The notes: a model not told the origin generated them from the sequence alone. Shown: positions 52,260-61,974, numbered from the stretch's first letter. The stretch is DNA of 64,000 nucleotides from Brevundimonas mediterranea (GCF_011064825.1 NZ_CP048751.1:62001-126000), one strand, 5' to 3'. Numbers and translations: made by a program.

Positions 52260-53374
52260 GCGGCGCCTCCCACGATGATTTCACTGACCACCCGCCCGCC
52301 GTCCTCGACGGTCGAGGCGTCGGACATGGACAGGCCCGAGGCGGCCAGGGCGGTCCGCAAGGTCTCCAGGTCCGAAAAGGCCGGATAGCTGACGGTCGCG
52401 CGCACCCCCTGGCCGGGATCGGCGCTCAGACTGTCCAGTTCCGCGCCCTCGACCTGTTCCACGGCGGCGAACAGGGCGGCGCTGACCGAGGCCAGGCCGC
52501 CCGGCGGCGGGGCCACGGCGATCTGGCGACGCGCCGCCTCCATCGGATCGCTGGCGCGGGCGGCGTCGGGCATGGTTTCGGTGATCAGGGCCAGGGTCCG
52601 GCGTTCGGCCCGGTCGGCGGCGACCTGATCGCGCGCGCCGACGGCGAGGGTCAGGATCAGGGGCGACACCACCAGAGCCGCCGCCAAACCGGCCGCCAGC
52701 CGCCAGCCGCCCGCCCGAACCTCGCGTTTGCGCTCCAGGCCCGACAACAGATCGACGGCCGGCGCCGCCGCTGCGGCCGCCAGCAGCCGCTCCAGCGTCT
52801 CGGGATCGTCCATGCGGATCAGGGGGCGCCCGCCCGCCACCGCCTCGACCAGATCGGACTGGACCGTGGCCGCGAAATGCGCGCCGCGCAGCCCCATGTC
52901 GGTCCCGAAGACGGCGGCGCTCAGAGCGTCGTCGGCCGGCGCTGGCAGGATCAGACAGTCGGGCACTACGGCGACAGGGGTCACGCCCAGAGCGGCGAGA
53001 TAGTCGATCCACGCCTCCAGCAGACCCGCGCCCACGGCGGCGACCAGACGCGGCCCCTCGCCCGCGACCGGCCCCAGGGCCACGACCGGCCCCAGGGCCA
53101 CGACCGTGCGCTCGGGATCGCCGGCCAGATCATCCTTCAAGGCCCAGCGCGCCGCCGCCCGCACCTGGGCCGTCCCGCCGACCGGCAGGTCCAGCCAACG
53201 CACCAGGACATCGGCGCCGGGAGCGACGGCCACCGTGCGGACATCGAGCGTCGCGGCCGAGTCTTCCAGCAGCAGCGAGCCGCGTTGCAGCACGCGTCCC
53301 CCGGCGTCGAACGTCAGGAAGGGCGCCGGCATCGAGGCCGCCGGGGGGATGATGACGATACGGGTCTGGCTCAT
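52256..53374 (-). CDS. gspL: Type II secretion protein GspL
   Basis: A 372-residue bitopic protein: an actin-like cytoplasmic domain (about residues 1-225) that binds GspE, one helix (WRLAAGLAAALVVSPLILTL) and a periplasmic domain that pairs with GspM. The repeated VVALGP-VVALGP near residue 92 comes from an 18-base tandem duplication. It overlaps gspK and gspM by four bases each. Confidence 0.9.
   Translation of the reverse strand: MSQTRIVIIPPAASMPAPFLTFDAGGRVLQRGSLLLEDSAATLDVRTVAVAPGADVLVRWLDLPVGGTAQVRAAARWALKDDLAGDPERTVVALGPVVALGPVAGEGPRLVAAVGAGLLEAWIDYLAALGVTPVAVVPDCLILPAPADDALSAAVFGTDMGLRGAHFAATVQSDLVEAVAGGRPLIRMDDPETLERLLAAAAAAPAVDLLSGLERKREVRAGGWRLAAGLAAALVVSPLILTLAVGARDQVAADRAERRTLALITETMPDAARASDPMEAARRQIAVAPPPGGLASVSAALFAAVEQVEGAELDSLSADPGQGVRATVSYPAFSDLETLRTALAASGLSMSDASTVEDGGRVVSEIIVGGAA
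53070..53105. repeat. 18-base tandem duplication inside gspL
   Basis: The unit GGCCCCAGGGCCACGACC occurs twice in perfect tandem, keeping the frame and adding six residues (VVALGP) to GspL. Perfect identity suggests a recent slippage event. Confidence 0.93.
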
Positions 53375-54357
53375 TCTTCAGGGATCCAGCGGCGAATGAC
53401 AGTACGCACGCCGCCGTCCGGCGCGGCGTGAATCAGGGCGGTGCGGACGGCGTGGGCGCCGCCATAGTCGATATCGACCCGAAGATCGAAATAGCGCGTC
53501 GACAGCGTGACTTGCCCGCGCGTCTCATCATCGGGCGTGAAGCCCTTGAGCGCCGGCTGGCTCCAGAAGGCGTCGACGCTGGACCAGCCCAGCGCCGGGC
53601 GGGCGGCGATGGCGGCGCGCGCGCCCTGAAGCCCCAGGGCGCCGCGCGTCAGCATGACCAGAAGGGGCGCCTCGGCCGGGCTCAGGGTGTTGATGTTCAG
53701 CGTCGTCTGGGTGGTCGCCGGCAGGGCGCAGACATAGGGGCGCAGCCGCCGATACAGGGCGTCGTCCATATTGGCGACCGCCCGCATCTCGCTGACGTCC
53801 GCCAGGATGACGCCGCCGGTGCGATACGGCGTGGACAGGCCGGCGTAACGGGCATCCTCGGCCCCGCCGGGTGAAGCCTCGGCGTCATTGTCCATCCAGT
53901 CGGTCAGGGCGGCGGCCGCAGCGGCCATCCGGGCGCGCGACAAGCCGAGGGCGGCGCCCAGGGCGACGAACTGGGTCGTGGCTTCGGGGCGGGGAAACAG
54001 GTCCTCGTTCTGGCCGAAGACAAGGCTGTTCAGGTTGAAACAGGCCTGGCCGTCCGTGACGACGGCGCGGATCGCGCCCTCCTCCACCGGAAACTCCAGC
54101 ACCCGGCCGTTCCAGCGCGGCTCCAGCGGGGTGCGGGCGGGATCGATCTTGACCAGGTCGGCGATCTGGCTCCGCGCCAGGCTTTCGGCGCCGGCGGCGT
54201 ACCACTGGGCCTGAGCCTGGGTCTCGGCGTTGGTGGTGCGGCGCACCGAGAAGCGCACGTCGTCCAGAATGGCGACCGCCACGACCGCCATCACCGCCAC
54301 CAGCAGCAGCACGGTCAGCAGGGCCATGCCCTCGCGCGATCCCCGCAGCCGTCTCAT
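53371..54357 (-). CDS. gspK: Type II secretion minor pseudopilin GspK
   Basis: A 328-residue large pseudopilin. The prepilin cleavage region GSREGMALLTVLLLVAVMAV lacks the glutamate at position five of the mature protein, the known mark of GspK. A long globular domain follows with helix-hairpin-helix-type segments (INTLSPAEAPLLVMLTRGAL). With GspI and GspJ it forms the tip of the pseudopilus. The start at 54357 overlaps the gspJ stop (ATGA). Confidence 0.92.
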   Translation of the reverse strand: MRRLRGSREGMALLTVLLLVAVMAVVAVAILDDVRFSVRRTTNAETQAQAQWYAAGAESLARSQIADLVKIDPARTPLEPRWNGRVLEFPVEEGAIRAVVTDGQACFNLNSLVFGQNEDLFPRPEATTQFVALGAALGLSRARMAAAAAALTDWMDNDAEASPGGAEDARYAGLSTPYRTGGVILADVSEMRAVANMDDALYRRLRPYVCALPATTQTTLNINTLSPAEAPLLVMLTRGALGLQGARAAIAARPALGWSSVDAFWSQPALKGFTPDDETRGQVTLSTRYFDLRVDIDYGGAHAVRTALIHAAPDGGVRTVIRRWIPEE

Positions 54358-54965
54358 GCGGCGGCGACCAGGAACAGTTGATCCAGGCGGCCGAAACCGT
54401 CCAGGGTCATGACGATCCGCACCGCGTCCGGCAGCGGCCGGTCGCTGGTCGAGATGAAGGCCGGCGCCTCGGATCCGTTCAGGATGAAGGTCACGGTCGC
54501 GTCCTTGACCCCGCGATACAGAACCTGGGGCGGTCCCGCGCGGGCGCCGTCCAGATAGGGAGAGACGCGCCGCTCCAGCCGCCCCTCGACCACCCGGTAT
54601 TCGACCCTTTGCAGCGACGGGCGCGGCGCCGCGTCCGGGTTGGACCACCCGTTGCGAACCAGGACCAGAATGGGATCGCCGGGCGTCTCCTGACCCATCA
54701 GGGCGCGCGGCAGGGGGCGGCCGGTCGGGCCGCGCGTGCGACGCGGCGACGCCTGGGCCAGATCGGCCTTCAGCAGGGCGCGCGTCCGTTGCAGATCGCC
54801 GATGCGGTCGGTCTCGGCGCGGATGGCGAATTTGGCGTCGATGGTCTGGCTCAGCACCAGGGCGCCGGCCCCGGCCAACAGGGCGAAGATGGCCAGCGAG
54901 ACCAGGACCTCGACCAGGGTGAACCCCGCCCGCCCCTCCCGTGACTTCGTGCGCGGCGCCCTCAT
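54354..54965 (-). CDS. gspJ: Type II secretion minor pseudopilin GspJ
   Basis: A 203-residue pseudopilin with cleavage site GRAGFTLVEVLVSLAIFALL (processing after Gly, Glu at mature position five) and a beta-rich C-terminal domain. It forms the tip complex with GspI and GspK. It overlaps gspI and gspK by four bases each. Confidence 0.92.
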   Translation of the reverse strand: MRAPRTKSREGRAGFTLVEVLVSLAIFALLAGAGALVLSQTIDAKFAIRAETDRIGDLQRTRALLKADLAQASPRRTRGPTGRPLPRALMGQETPGDPILVLVRNGWSNPDAAPRPSLQRVEYRVVEGRLERRVSPYLDGARAGPPQVLYRGVKDATVTFILNGSEAPAFISTSDRPLPDAVRIVMTLDGFGRLDQLFLVAAA

Positions 54966-55369
54966 GCCCCGGCCGCCCTGAACAGGACGCGGTCCGCCAC
55001 CTGGCCCTCGTCGGTGAAGACCCGCACGTCAATCCGGCCCATGCCGGCGACTTCGGTCCCGGTGACGACGCGACGCCAGCGCCAGACGCGGCCGGCCATC
55101 TGGGTTTCGCCGCTGACTTCGCCCACCGGCAGGCTGGGCGCGATCATGGCCTCGGCCGCGACATTCTCGGCCACCAGACCGCCCAGGGTGCGCACCTCGA
55201 CGCGCACGGCGGAACGGGTGCTCTCGCCGGACAGGTTCAACAGGGCCATGGCCGCCAGGGCGAACACCGCCAGGGCCACCAGCATTTCGATCAGCGTAAA
55301 CCCGGCGCGGGCGTATCGAGCCCTGCCGCCGGCCGGACGACCACGCGCTGCTGGAACGGAATCAATCAT
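54962..55369 (-). CDS. gspI: Type II secretion minor pseudopilin GspI
   Basis: A 135-residue pseudopilin. A longer than usual basic leader (about 23 residues) precedes the cleavage site RAGFTLIEMLVALAVFALAA. It starts the tip complex with GspJ and GspK. It overlaps gspH by eight and gspJ by four bases. Confidence 0.9.
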   Translation of the reverse strand: MIDSVPAARGRPAGGRARYARAGFTLIEMLVALAVFALAAMALLNLSGESTRSAVRVEVRTLGGLVAENVAAEAMIAPSLPVGEVSGETQMAGRVWRWRRVVTGTEVAGMGRIDVRVFTDEGQVADRVLFRAAGA

Positions 55370-55826
55370 GGATCGACACCTCGCCCGCGCCGTCGACCGT
55401 GACGGTGCGGGACTGGTTGTCGCGGGTCAGGCGGACCCGGGCGGGGTCGGCCACGCCGGTGGGATCGAAGACGATGCGCACAGGGTCCGCCGGCGCCGCG
55501 ACGCCCTCGCCCCAGGTGCGGGCGATGAAGACGCCGTTCAGCGGCGTCCAGACGGCGCCGTCGAAACTGGAAAAGGCGTAGCCGGCGGTGTCCGCATCCG
55601 CCGCCACCGGCCGATTGGTCAGGATCGCCTCCTCGCGGGCGCGCGACAGCCGGGCGGCGAACTGCTCCGCCTCCAGACCCACGGCCGGGCGGGGATCGGG
55701 CAAGGACAGGGCGACCGCCCCGGCCGCCAATCCGATGACGGCCACCGTGACCATCAGCTCGACCAGGGTGAATCCAGTACGGCGACGCTGAAGCCTAGCC
55801 CTGCCAGTTGCCGAGGTCCGCGTCAT
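55362..55826 (-). CDS. gspH: Type II secretion minor pseudopilin GspH
   Basis: A 154-residue pseudopilin with cleavage site RTGFTLVELMVTVAVIGLAA and a C-terminal domain containing EEAILTNRPVAADADTAGYA, typical of GspH/FimT. ATG 55826 is the nearest methionine before the leader; it overlaps gspG by 32 bases, which is unusual in this tightly packed operon, so a later non-ATG start is possible. Confidence 0.88.
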   Translation of the reverse strand: MTRTSATGRARLQRRRTGFTLVELMVTVAVIGLAAGAVALSLPDPRPAVGLEAEQFAARLSRAREEAILTNRPVAADADTAGYAFSSFDGAVWTPLNGVFIARTWGEGVAAPADPVRIVFDPTGVADPARVRLTRDNQSRTVTVDGAGEVSIHD

Positions 55827-56247
55827 TGCCCTCGCCCCCTTCCTTGCCGTCCGCCCCCAGGGAGAAGACGTCGAACTGCTGGCCGTGCGCGCTCTGGCGA
55901 CGATAGCGGTAGGGGTTGCCCCACGGATCTTCGGGCAGGCGACGCACATAGCCGCCCTGGCGATAGCGTTCCGGCTGGGCCAGGCCGGCCGGCGCGGACA
56001 CCAGGGCCTCGAGCCCCTGCTGGTCGGTGGGGAAGTTCAGATTGTCCAGGCGATAGGTCTCGATCGCCTGCTCCAGAACCGAGATGTCCGCCTTGGCCTT
56101 GCCGACCATGGCCCGGTCCTGGCTGGGCAGGACATTCAGCGCCACCACGGTCGCCAGCAGGCCGATGATGACGATGACCACCATCAGTTCGACCAGGGTG
56201 AAACCCTGACGCTTCTTACGCTTGTTCTGATTTTCTGACGTCATCAC
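55795..56247 (-). CDS. gspG: Type II secretion major pseudopilin GspG
   Basis: A 150-residue major pseudopilin with leader cleavage at KRQGFTLVELMVVIVIIGLL. The conserved body includes TYRLDNLNFPTDQQGLEALV, LPEDPWGNPYRYR and FSLGADGKEGGEGNDADLGN, the C-terminal calcium-binding loop of GspG. It polymerises into the piston that pushes substrates through the secretin. Start 56247, or the adjacent ATG at 56244. It lies ten bases after gspF. Confidence 0.96.
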   Translation of the reverse strand: MMTSENQNKRKKRQGFTLVELMVVIVIIGLLATVVALNVLPSQDRAMVGKAKADISVLEQAIETYRLDNLNFPTDQQGLEALVSAPAGLAQPERYRQGGYVRRLPEDPWGNPYRYRRQSAHGQQFDVFSLGADGKEGGEGNDADLGNWQG

Positions 56248-56257
56248 TAAACTCTCC

Positions 56258-57475
56258 TCACCCCATCGCCAGGGTGTTGATCTGAAGTATGGGCAGCAGG
56301 ATCGACAGGACGATCATCGCGACCACCCCGCCCATGACCACGATGATGGCCGGCTCCAGCAGGCTCAGCATCACGGCGGTGAAGGTCGCGAACTCGCGTT
56401 CCAGATAGTCGGCGGCGCGTTCCAGCATCGGCTCCAGCCGTCCGCTGCTCTCGCCCGAGGCGGTCATATAGACCAGCAGCGGGGGGAAGACGTCGGCGCG
56501 GCGCATGGCCGCCGACAGGCCCCCGCCCTCGCGCACCGCCTCGCCCATGGATTCAGTCGCCTGACGCAGGGCCATGTTGGACACGGTGCGGGCGGTGATG
56601 GTCAGGCCCTCCAGCACCGGCAGGCCCGCGGCGATCATGGTCGACAGGGTGCGCGCCATCCTGGCCCCATGCAGGTCCCGCGTCAGACGGCCGAGGACCG
56701 GCAGTTTCAGCATCGCCTGGTCGATCCGCAGGCGGATTTCGGGTCGGCGTCGCGCGACCACGCCCGCGACGATCAGCCCGGCCAGCAGCAGCAGGAACAG
56801 CCAGCCCCAGTTCCGCATCAGGTCCGACACCCCGATCACCAGTCGCGTCAACAGCGGCAGGGTCTGGTTCATGCTCTCGAACTGATCGACCACCTTGGGC
56901 ACGACGAAGGTCATCAGAATGGCGATCACGCCCAGAGCGACCACGGCCAGGACGCTGGGATAGACCACGGCGGTGATCACCTTGCCGCGCACCTGCTGGT
57001 CCCGCTCCAGCCCGTCGGCCAGACGTTCCAGGATCGGCTGAAGCGCGCCCGACTGTTCCCCGGCCGAGACCATGGCCCGGTACAGGGGCGGAAAGGCCTG
57101 GCCCTGCAAGGCCATGGCGTCGGACAGGCGACGCCCCTCCATGACCCCTGCATGCACGCCTTCCAGCACCCGCCGCACCACCGGCCGATCGGCCTGAAGC
57201 GCCAGGGTGCGCAGGGCCTCTTCGATCGGCGAGACCGAAATCAGCGTCGCCAGCTGGCGCGTCGTCAGGGCCAGGGTCTTGGCGTTCAGGCGGTCGCCCC
57301 GGCCGGCGCCGCCCGTCCGCTCGGCACGCGGCGCGATCCGGGCCGGCGTCAGCTCCAGCGGCATCAGCCGGCGCTTGGTCAGCCAGCCGCGCGCCGCCGC
57401 CTCGTCCGAAGCGGTGACTGCGCCGGACACCGTCCGCCCCGCCGCATCGACGGCCACATAGTCGAAGGCCGCCAT
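56258..57475 (-). CDS. gspF: Type II secretion inner-membrane platform protein GspF
   Basis: A 405-residue polytopic protein of standard length with two repeated GspF/PilC domains. Motifs are MAAFDYVAVDAAGRTVSGAV at the start, LERLADGLERDQQVRGKVIT and MIAAGLPVLEGLTITARTVS, with membrane helices near residues 170-190, 220-240 and 375-400. It couples GspE ATP hydrolysis to pseudopilus assembly. Start and the gspE stop overlap (TGATG). Confidence 0.95.
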   Translation of the reverse strand: MAAFDYVAVDAAGRTVSGAVTASDEAAARGWLTKRRLMPLELTPARIAPRAERTGGAGRGDRLNAKTLALTTRQLATLISVSPIEEALRTLALQADRPVVRRVLEGVHAGVMEGRRLSDAMALQGQAFPPLYRAMVSAGEQSGALQPILERLADGLERDQQVRGKVITAVVYPSVLAVVALGVIAILMTFVVPKVVDQFESMNQTLPLLTRLVIGVSDLMRNWGWLFLLLLAGLIVAGVVARRRPEIRLRIDQAMLKLPVLGRLTRDLHGARMARTLSTMIAAGLPVLEGLTITARTVSNMALRQATESMGEAVREGGGLSAAMRRADVFPPLLVYMTASGESSGRLEPMLERAADYLEREFATFTAVMLSLLEPAIIVVMGGVVAMIVLSILLPILQINTLAMG

Positions 57476-58971
57476 CAGGCCGCCTCCGCCGGATCGGTCG
57501 CCGTCTCCTGGCGGGCGACGCGGACCGCCTCCTCGACCGAGGTCACGCCGTCCAGCACCAGGGCGCGGGCGCGTTCCGTCAGGGTTCCGCCCCCGGCGAA
57601 GGCGGCGGCGATCACGGCGTCCTCATCCGCCTCGGCTGCAATCAGCCGGCGCACGCGATCGTCGATCTTCAGCACCTCGTACAGGCCGACCCGGCCGACG
57701 TAGCCGGTATTGCCGCAGTGGGCGCAGCCGTGCGGACGCCAGACCTGCACCCCGGCCTTGGCGCCGACCAGTTTCGCCGTCTTTTTGTCGGCGATCTCGG
57801 GCGTGCGGCAGTGGTCGCACAGCCGCCGCACCAGCCGCTGGGCCACGATCAGCCGCAGAGTCGAGGCCAGCAGGAAGGGCTCCACCCCCATGTCGCGCAG
57901 CCGCGTCACCGCCCCCGCCGCGTCGTTGGTGTGGACGGTGGACAGGACCAGGTGGCCGGTCAGGGCGGCCTGAACCGCAACCCCCGCCGTCTCCACGTCG
58001 CGGATCTCGCCCACCATGACCACGTCCGGGTCCTGGCGCAGGATGGCGCGCAGGCCCGCCGCGAAGGTCATGCCGACCTTGGTGTTGACCTGGGTCTGGC
58101 CGACGCCGTCGATGGCGTATTCGACCGGATCCTCGACCGTCAGGATGTTGCGCGTCTGGTCGTTCAGCAGGGCCAGGCCGGCGTACAGGCTGGTGGTCTT
58201 TCCCGAGCCGGTCGGCCCGGTGACCAGGATGATGCCGTTCGGCTCGGCCAGGGCGGCGCGGAAGGCGGCCAGGGCGTCGGGCGCCATGCCCAGACGGTCC
58301 AGGGTCAGGCCCGCCTGATCCTTGTCCAGAATCCGCATCACCACCCGCTCGCCGCCGCGCGACGGCAGGGTCGAGACCCGCACGTCCAGCGTCTTGCCGC
58401 CCAGGGCCAGGGGGATGCGCCCGTCCTGCGGCACGCGCTTCTCGGCGATGTCGAGCCGCGCCATGACCTTGATGCGCGACACCAGCAGCGGGGCGATGCG
58501 CGGGTTCAGGCTCAGGGCCTCGCGCAGCACCCCGTCGATCCGCATCCGCACCAGCAGCGCGTTCTCATAGGTCTCAAGGTGGATGTCAGAGGCGCCGGTC
58601 CGCACCGCCTCGGCGATGATCCCGTTGATCAGCCGGATCACCGGCGCGTCGTCGGCCGTGTCCAGCAGATCGGCCGCCGCGGGGATGTCGTCGATCAGAC
58701 TGTCCAGCCCGGCCGGCATGTCCAGATCGTCGCCGTCGGTCGCCGCCAGATGGTCGCCGGCATAGACCTCGGACAGTTGGCGGTCGAAGGCCGCCTGGCT
58801 CAGGGCTTCGACCGCGAGGGGGCGCCCCAGGACGCGCCGCGCCTCGATCAGGGCCTTGGGATCCGCCCCCTCGCGCAGACCCACCCGCGCCACCTCGCCG
58901 GCGTCCAGCAGCAGGACGCCGTGTCGTTTGGCGAATCCATAGGGCAGGCTGGGGCTGACCAGGGTGATCAT
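57475..58971 (-). CDS. gspE: Type II secretion ATPase GspE
   Basis: A 498-residue cytoplasmic ATPase. The N-terminal domains contact GspL. The catalytic part has GPTGSGKTTSLYAGLALL (Walker A), the Asp box NILTVEDPVEYAIDGVGQTQ, Walker B VVMVGEIRDVETA and the His box LVLSTVHTNDAAGAVTRL. A four-cysteine zinc module follows (CDHC then about 29 residues then CAHC), diagnostic of GspE/PilB. It powers pseudopilus growth. It lies four bases after gspD. Confidence 0.96.
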   Translation of the reverse strand: MITLVSPSLPYGFAKRHGVLLLDAGEVARVGLREGADPKALIEARRVLGRPLAVEALSQAAFDRQLSEVYAGDHLAATDGDDLDMPAGLDSLIDDIPAAADLLDTADDAPVIRLINGIIAEAVRTGASDIHLETYENALLVRMRIDGVLREALSLNPRIAPLLVSRIKVMARLDIAEKRVPQDGRIPLALGGKTLDVRVSTLPSRGGERVVMRILDKDQAGLTLDRLGMAPDALAAFRAALAEPNGIILVTGPTGSGKTTSLYAGLALLNDQTRNILTVEDPVEYAIDGVGQTQVNTKVGMTFAAGLRAILRQDPDVVMVGEIRDVETAGVAVQAALTGHLVLSTVHTNDAAGAVTRLRDMGVEPFLLASTLRLIVAQRLVRRLCDHCRTPEIADKKTAKLVGAKAGVQVWRPHGCAHCGNTGYVGRVGLYEVLKIDDRVRRLIAAEADEDAVIAAAFAGGGTLTERARALVLDGVTSVEEAVRVARQETATDPAEAA

Positions 58972-58975
58972 GGGA

Positions 58976-61132
58976 TCAGTTTCCGGTCGGCGGCAGGGGC
59001 GCGACCTCGACCGGGGCGACGGGGGCGGTCACGCCAGTCGGGGCGATCACCATCGGCTGGCCCGTCGCCGGGGCGGCCGGCGCCTGGGTCCGCATATAGT
59101 CCCGCACCAGGGCGTCCAGGCTGGGCTCGCGATCCGGCTGCACCGCCTGCTGCTGGTCGCGCATATAGCCCCAGCGATCGGCGGCCAGCCCTTGAGCCTC
59201 CTCGCGGGTGCGGACGATGGTGGGACGCAGGAAGACCATCAGATTGGTCCGCCCGCGCTGACGGCTGTTCGACCGGAACAGGGCGCCGACGCCCGGCAGG
59301 TCGCCCAGGCCGGGGATCTTGTCGGTCGAGATGATGTCGTTCTGGTCCAGCAGGCCGCCGGCGACCGCGATGTCGCCGTCATCGACCACCAGGGTCGTCT
59401 GCAGCTCGCGCTTGTCCAGCACCAGGTCTGTCGCGCCACGGGTCAGCCCGCCGTTGATCGCCGACACCTCCTGGCGCAGCGTCAGGGTGATGGAGCCGCC
59501 GGCGTTGATCTGCGGCTTGACCGTCAGCCGAACGCCGATGTCCTTGCGGTCGGTCGTGGTGAAGGGGTTGGAATTGCCGTCCAGCAGGGTCTGGCCGGTC
59601 GTGATCGGCACCTCCTGTCCGACCAGGAAGGTGGCCTCTTCGTTGTCCAGCGTCATGATCGACGGGGTCTGGAGCAGGTTGGAGCCCTTGTCGGTCTTGG
59701 CCGCATTGATGATGAAGCCGAACAGGCCGTCGCCGACCTCGACCCCGGCGCCGCCGATAAAGCCGTTGGCGCCCACCAGACTGTTCAGGGCCAGGGTCTG
59801 TAGCTGTTCCCGCAGCGGATCGTCCTTGTCCAGCTGCCCGGCATAGGCGCCGCCGGCCATGTTCACCAGCGGGGTGGCGTTGGCGGTGTAGTTGGTCAGA
59901 CCGACGCCGTTCTCGCCGCCGTACAGCCACTGGACGCCCAGCTCGCGCACCGCGTTGTCGCTCAGTTCGACCACGATGGCCTCGATCAGCACCTGCTGGC
60001 GGCGCACGTCCAGCCGCCGGATGACGTCGGCCAGGGTCCGCTGCATGTCGGCCGGCCCGGCGATGACCAGGGCGTTGGCGCCAGGGAAGCGGGCGATGGT
60101 GGCGCGCTGGCCGGTGGCGGTGACGGTGGACGAGCCGATGGCGCCGCGGTCCGCGTCCGCTCCGCCCAGGCTGGAGGCGGCGCGCGACAGGCCGCTCGAC
60201 GCGCCGTTCGTCGATCCGGTCGGGGCGGTGCGCAAGCCCTGGCTCGCGCCCGTCGAGGCCGTGACCGGCTGGCCCACCACCTGCTGCAGCACCGGCAGAA
60301 GCTGCTCGGCGTTGGCGTGTTCCAGGAAGACGACGTTCACGTCCTGGCTGGCGCGCGAACGGCCGTCCAGGTCATGGATCAGGCCGCGCACGCGGGCCAG
60401 GGCCTGGCCGTCGCCGCGCAGGACGATGGAGTTCGAGCTTTCCACCGCCGTGACGGTGACCATCCCCTGCCCGCCGCCGCTCGGCGCCGCCATCACCTGC
60501 TGCAACACCCCGGCGATCTCGCGCGCCGAGGCGTTTTCCAGCGCCACCACCTCATAGCTGGACCGGTCCACGTCGATCCGGCCGATCAGGGAGCGGATAC
60601 GGGCCAGATTGTCGGCGAAATCGGCGACAACCACGCTGTTGGCGCCGGGATTGGCCAGGACCTGGCCCTGGGCCCCGACCAGCGGCCGGATCGTCTCGGC
60701 GGCCGAGGCTGCGTCGATGTTGCGCAGTTGGAACACCTCGGTCGAGAACCGCTCGGCCCCGACGGTGGAGGGCCCCTGGGCCGCGCCCTGGGCCGGGCTG
60801 ATCCGATAGGCGCCCGACTGGGTCGGGGTGACCACCAGGCCGTTGGCCCGCAAGGTGGACAGGAAGACCTCGAACATCTGGGCGCGGCCCAGCGGCCGAT
60901 CGCTGGTCACCGTCACCGTCCCAGTCACGGCCGGATCGACGATGAAGGTGCGGCCGGTGGTGCGGGCCACGTCCTGAATGAAGGCGCGGATGTCGGCGCC
61001 CTGGACGTTCAGGGTCTGGCGCGCCTCCTGGGCCATGACGGGCGCGGCGGCCAGGGGGGCCTGCAGGGCCAGGACGGCGGCGAGGGCGCCGACGCCGGAA
61101 CGCTTCAGGCGATTGCGCAGAGAGGCGGTCAT
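58976..61132 (-). CDS. gspD: Type II secretion outer-membrane secretin GspD
   Basis: A 718-residue secretin. A signal peptide ends near APVMA. It is followed by an N0 domain (LNVQGADIRAFIQDVARTTG), N1-N3 repeats (VVTPTQSGAYRISPAQG, VVADFADNLARIRSLIGRID, VQEVNVV-type segments) with a serine/glycine-rich N3 loop, and the C-terminal secretin domain (VPITTGQTLLDGNSNPFTTT, LTLRQEVSAINGG, IPGLGDLPGVGALFRS). It forms the gated outer-membrane pore. No pilotin gene is visible nearby. It overlaps gspC by four bases. Confidence 0.96.
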   Translation of the reverse strand: MTASLRNRLKRSGVGALAAVLALQAPLAAAPVMAQEARQTLNVQGADIRAFIQDVARTTGRTFIVDPAVTGTVTVTSDRPLGRAQMFEVFLSTLRANGLVVTPTQSGAYRISPAQGAAQGPSTVGAERFSTEVFQLRNIDAASAAETIRPLVGAQGQVLANPGANSVVVADFADNLARIRSLIGRIDVDRSSYEVVALENASAREIAGVLQQVMAAPSGGGQGMVTVTAVESSNSIVLRGDGQALARVRGLIHDLDGRSRASQDVNVVFLEHANAEQLLPVLQQVVGQPVTASTGASQGLRTAPTGSTNGASSGLSRAASSLGGADADRGAIGSSTVTATGQRATIARFPGANALVIAGPADMQRTLADVIRRLDVRRQQVLIEAIVVELSDNAVRELGVQWLYGGENGVGLTNYTANATPLVNMAGGAYAGQLDKDDPLREQLQTLALNSLVGANGFIGGAGVEVGDGLFGFIINAAKTDKGSNLLQTPSIMTLDNEEATFLVGQEVPITTGQTLLDGNSNPFTTTDRKDIGVRLTVKPQINAGGSITLTLRQEVSAINGGLTRGATDLVLDKRELQTTLVVDDGDIAVAGGLLDQNDIISTDKIPGLGDLPGVGALFRSNSRQRGRTNLMVFLRPTIVRTREEAQGLAADRWGYMRDQQQAVQPDREPSLDALVRDYMRTQAPAAPATGQPMVIAPTGVTAPVAPVEVAPLPPTGN

Positions 61133-61974
61133 GGACGCGTCCTTATGGTGGTGGTGCGCGTCTCGCCCGCGCGCTCATATTGGATGTCGGCGGACGGGGC
61201 GCTGGCCAGCTGGCCACGCAGGGCGCCGATGGCCTGAGGGCTGTTCAGCGCCACGCCATTGACGGACAGGATGACGTCGCCCGACTGAAGCCCGGCGCTG
61301 CGCAGCTCGGACGCATTGCCGGCCGACGAGACGGTGAAGCCGTTGACGCCCAGACCCTGGATCCGGGGCCGCAGCGCGGCCTGGGCCATCAGCCTTTGGG
61401 GATCGACGACCACGCCCTGAGACGAGGCGGGCGCGGCGGTCGGCGGGGCCACGACCTGGGGTGTCGACGGCGGCGGGGGCGGCGCAGCGGCCCCGGCGGG
61501 CGTGTCGGCGAACTCCAGACGGCTCAGGGACTGGCCGCGCGCCAGGGTGACGAAATCCGACCCGACAGACTGCAAGACCAGGCCGGGCTCGACCTCCTCG
61601 CCGACGCCGACGGACAGTTGGCGTCCGTCCGCAAGACCGATGATGGCCGATCCGCCGCCGACGCCGCCCGCGCGCACGCCGAACAGCCGCATCTGGCTGG
61701 CGTCCGCGCCCGAGGCGCCGGCCAGGGCGCCCTGCCCGCCTGTGCGGAAGAAGGCGTCGAAACGCGACAGAATACTCATGTCCACCGGCCCCGCCGGGGC
61801 CGTGGCACCGGCCGGTTCGAGCTTCGGCTGAGGCCCTGCGAACAGCCAGACAAGCCGCCCCGTCTGAACCAGCAGCAGCAGGATCAGCACGACCTCGACG
61901 ATGCGACGCAGCGGCAGACGACGCATACGGTCGGCCACCGAAGAGACGTTAAAACTACGGATAGCCGCGATCAC
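61129..61974 (-). CDS. gspC: Type II secretion protein GspC
   Basis: A 281-residue inner-membrane protein with one N-terminal helix (IVEVVLILLLLVQTGRLVWL). A periplasmic HR domain (SRFDAFFR to LADGRQLSVGVGEEVEPGLV) binds GspD N0. A proline-rich linker and a C-terminal PDZ-like domain (NGFTVSSAGNASELRSAGLQ, SGDVILSVNGVALNSPQAIG) follow. It links the inner platform to the secretin and helps select substrates. It is the first gene of the eleven-gene gspC-M operon, whose promoter should lie between 61975 and about 62110. Confidence 0.93.
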   Translation of the reverse strand: MIAAIRSFNVSSVADRMRRLPLRRIVEVVLILLLLVQTGRLVWLFAGPQPKLEPAGATAPAGPVDMSILSRFDAFFRTGGQGALAGASGADASQMRLFGVRAGGVGGGSAIIGLADGRQLSVGVGEEVEPGLVLQSVGSDFVTLARGQSLSRLEFADTPAGAAAPPPPPSTPQVVAPPTAAPASSQGVVVDPQRLMAQAALRPRIQGLGVNGFTVSSAGNASELRSAGLQSGDVILSVNGVALNSPQAIGALRGQLASAPSADIQYERAGETRTTTIRTRP

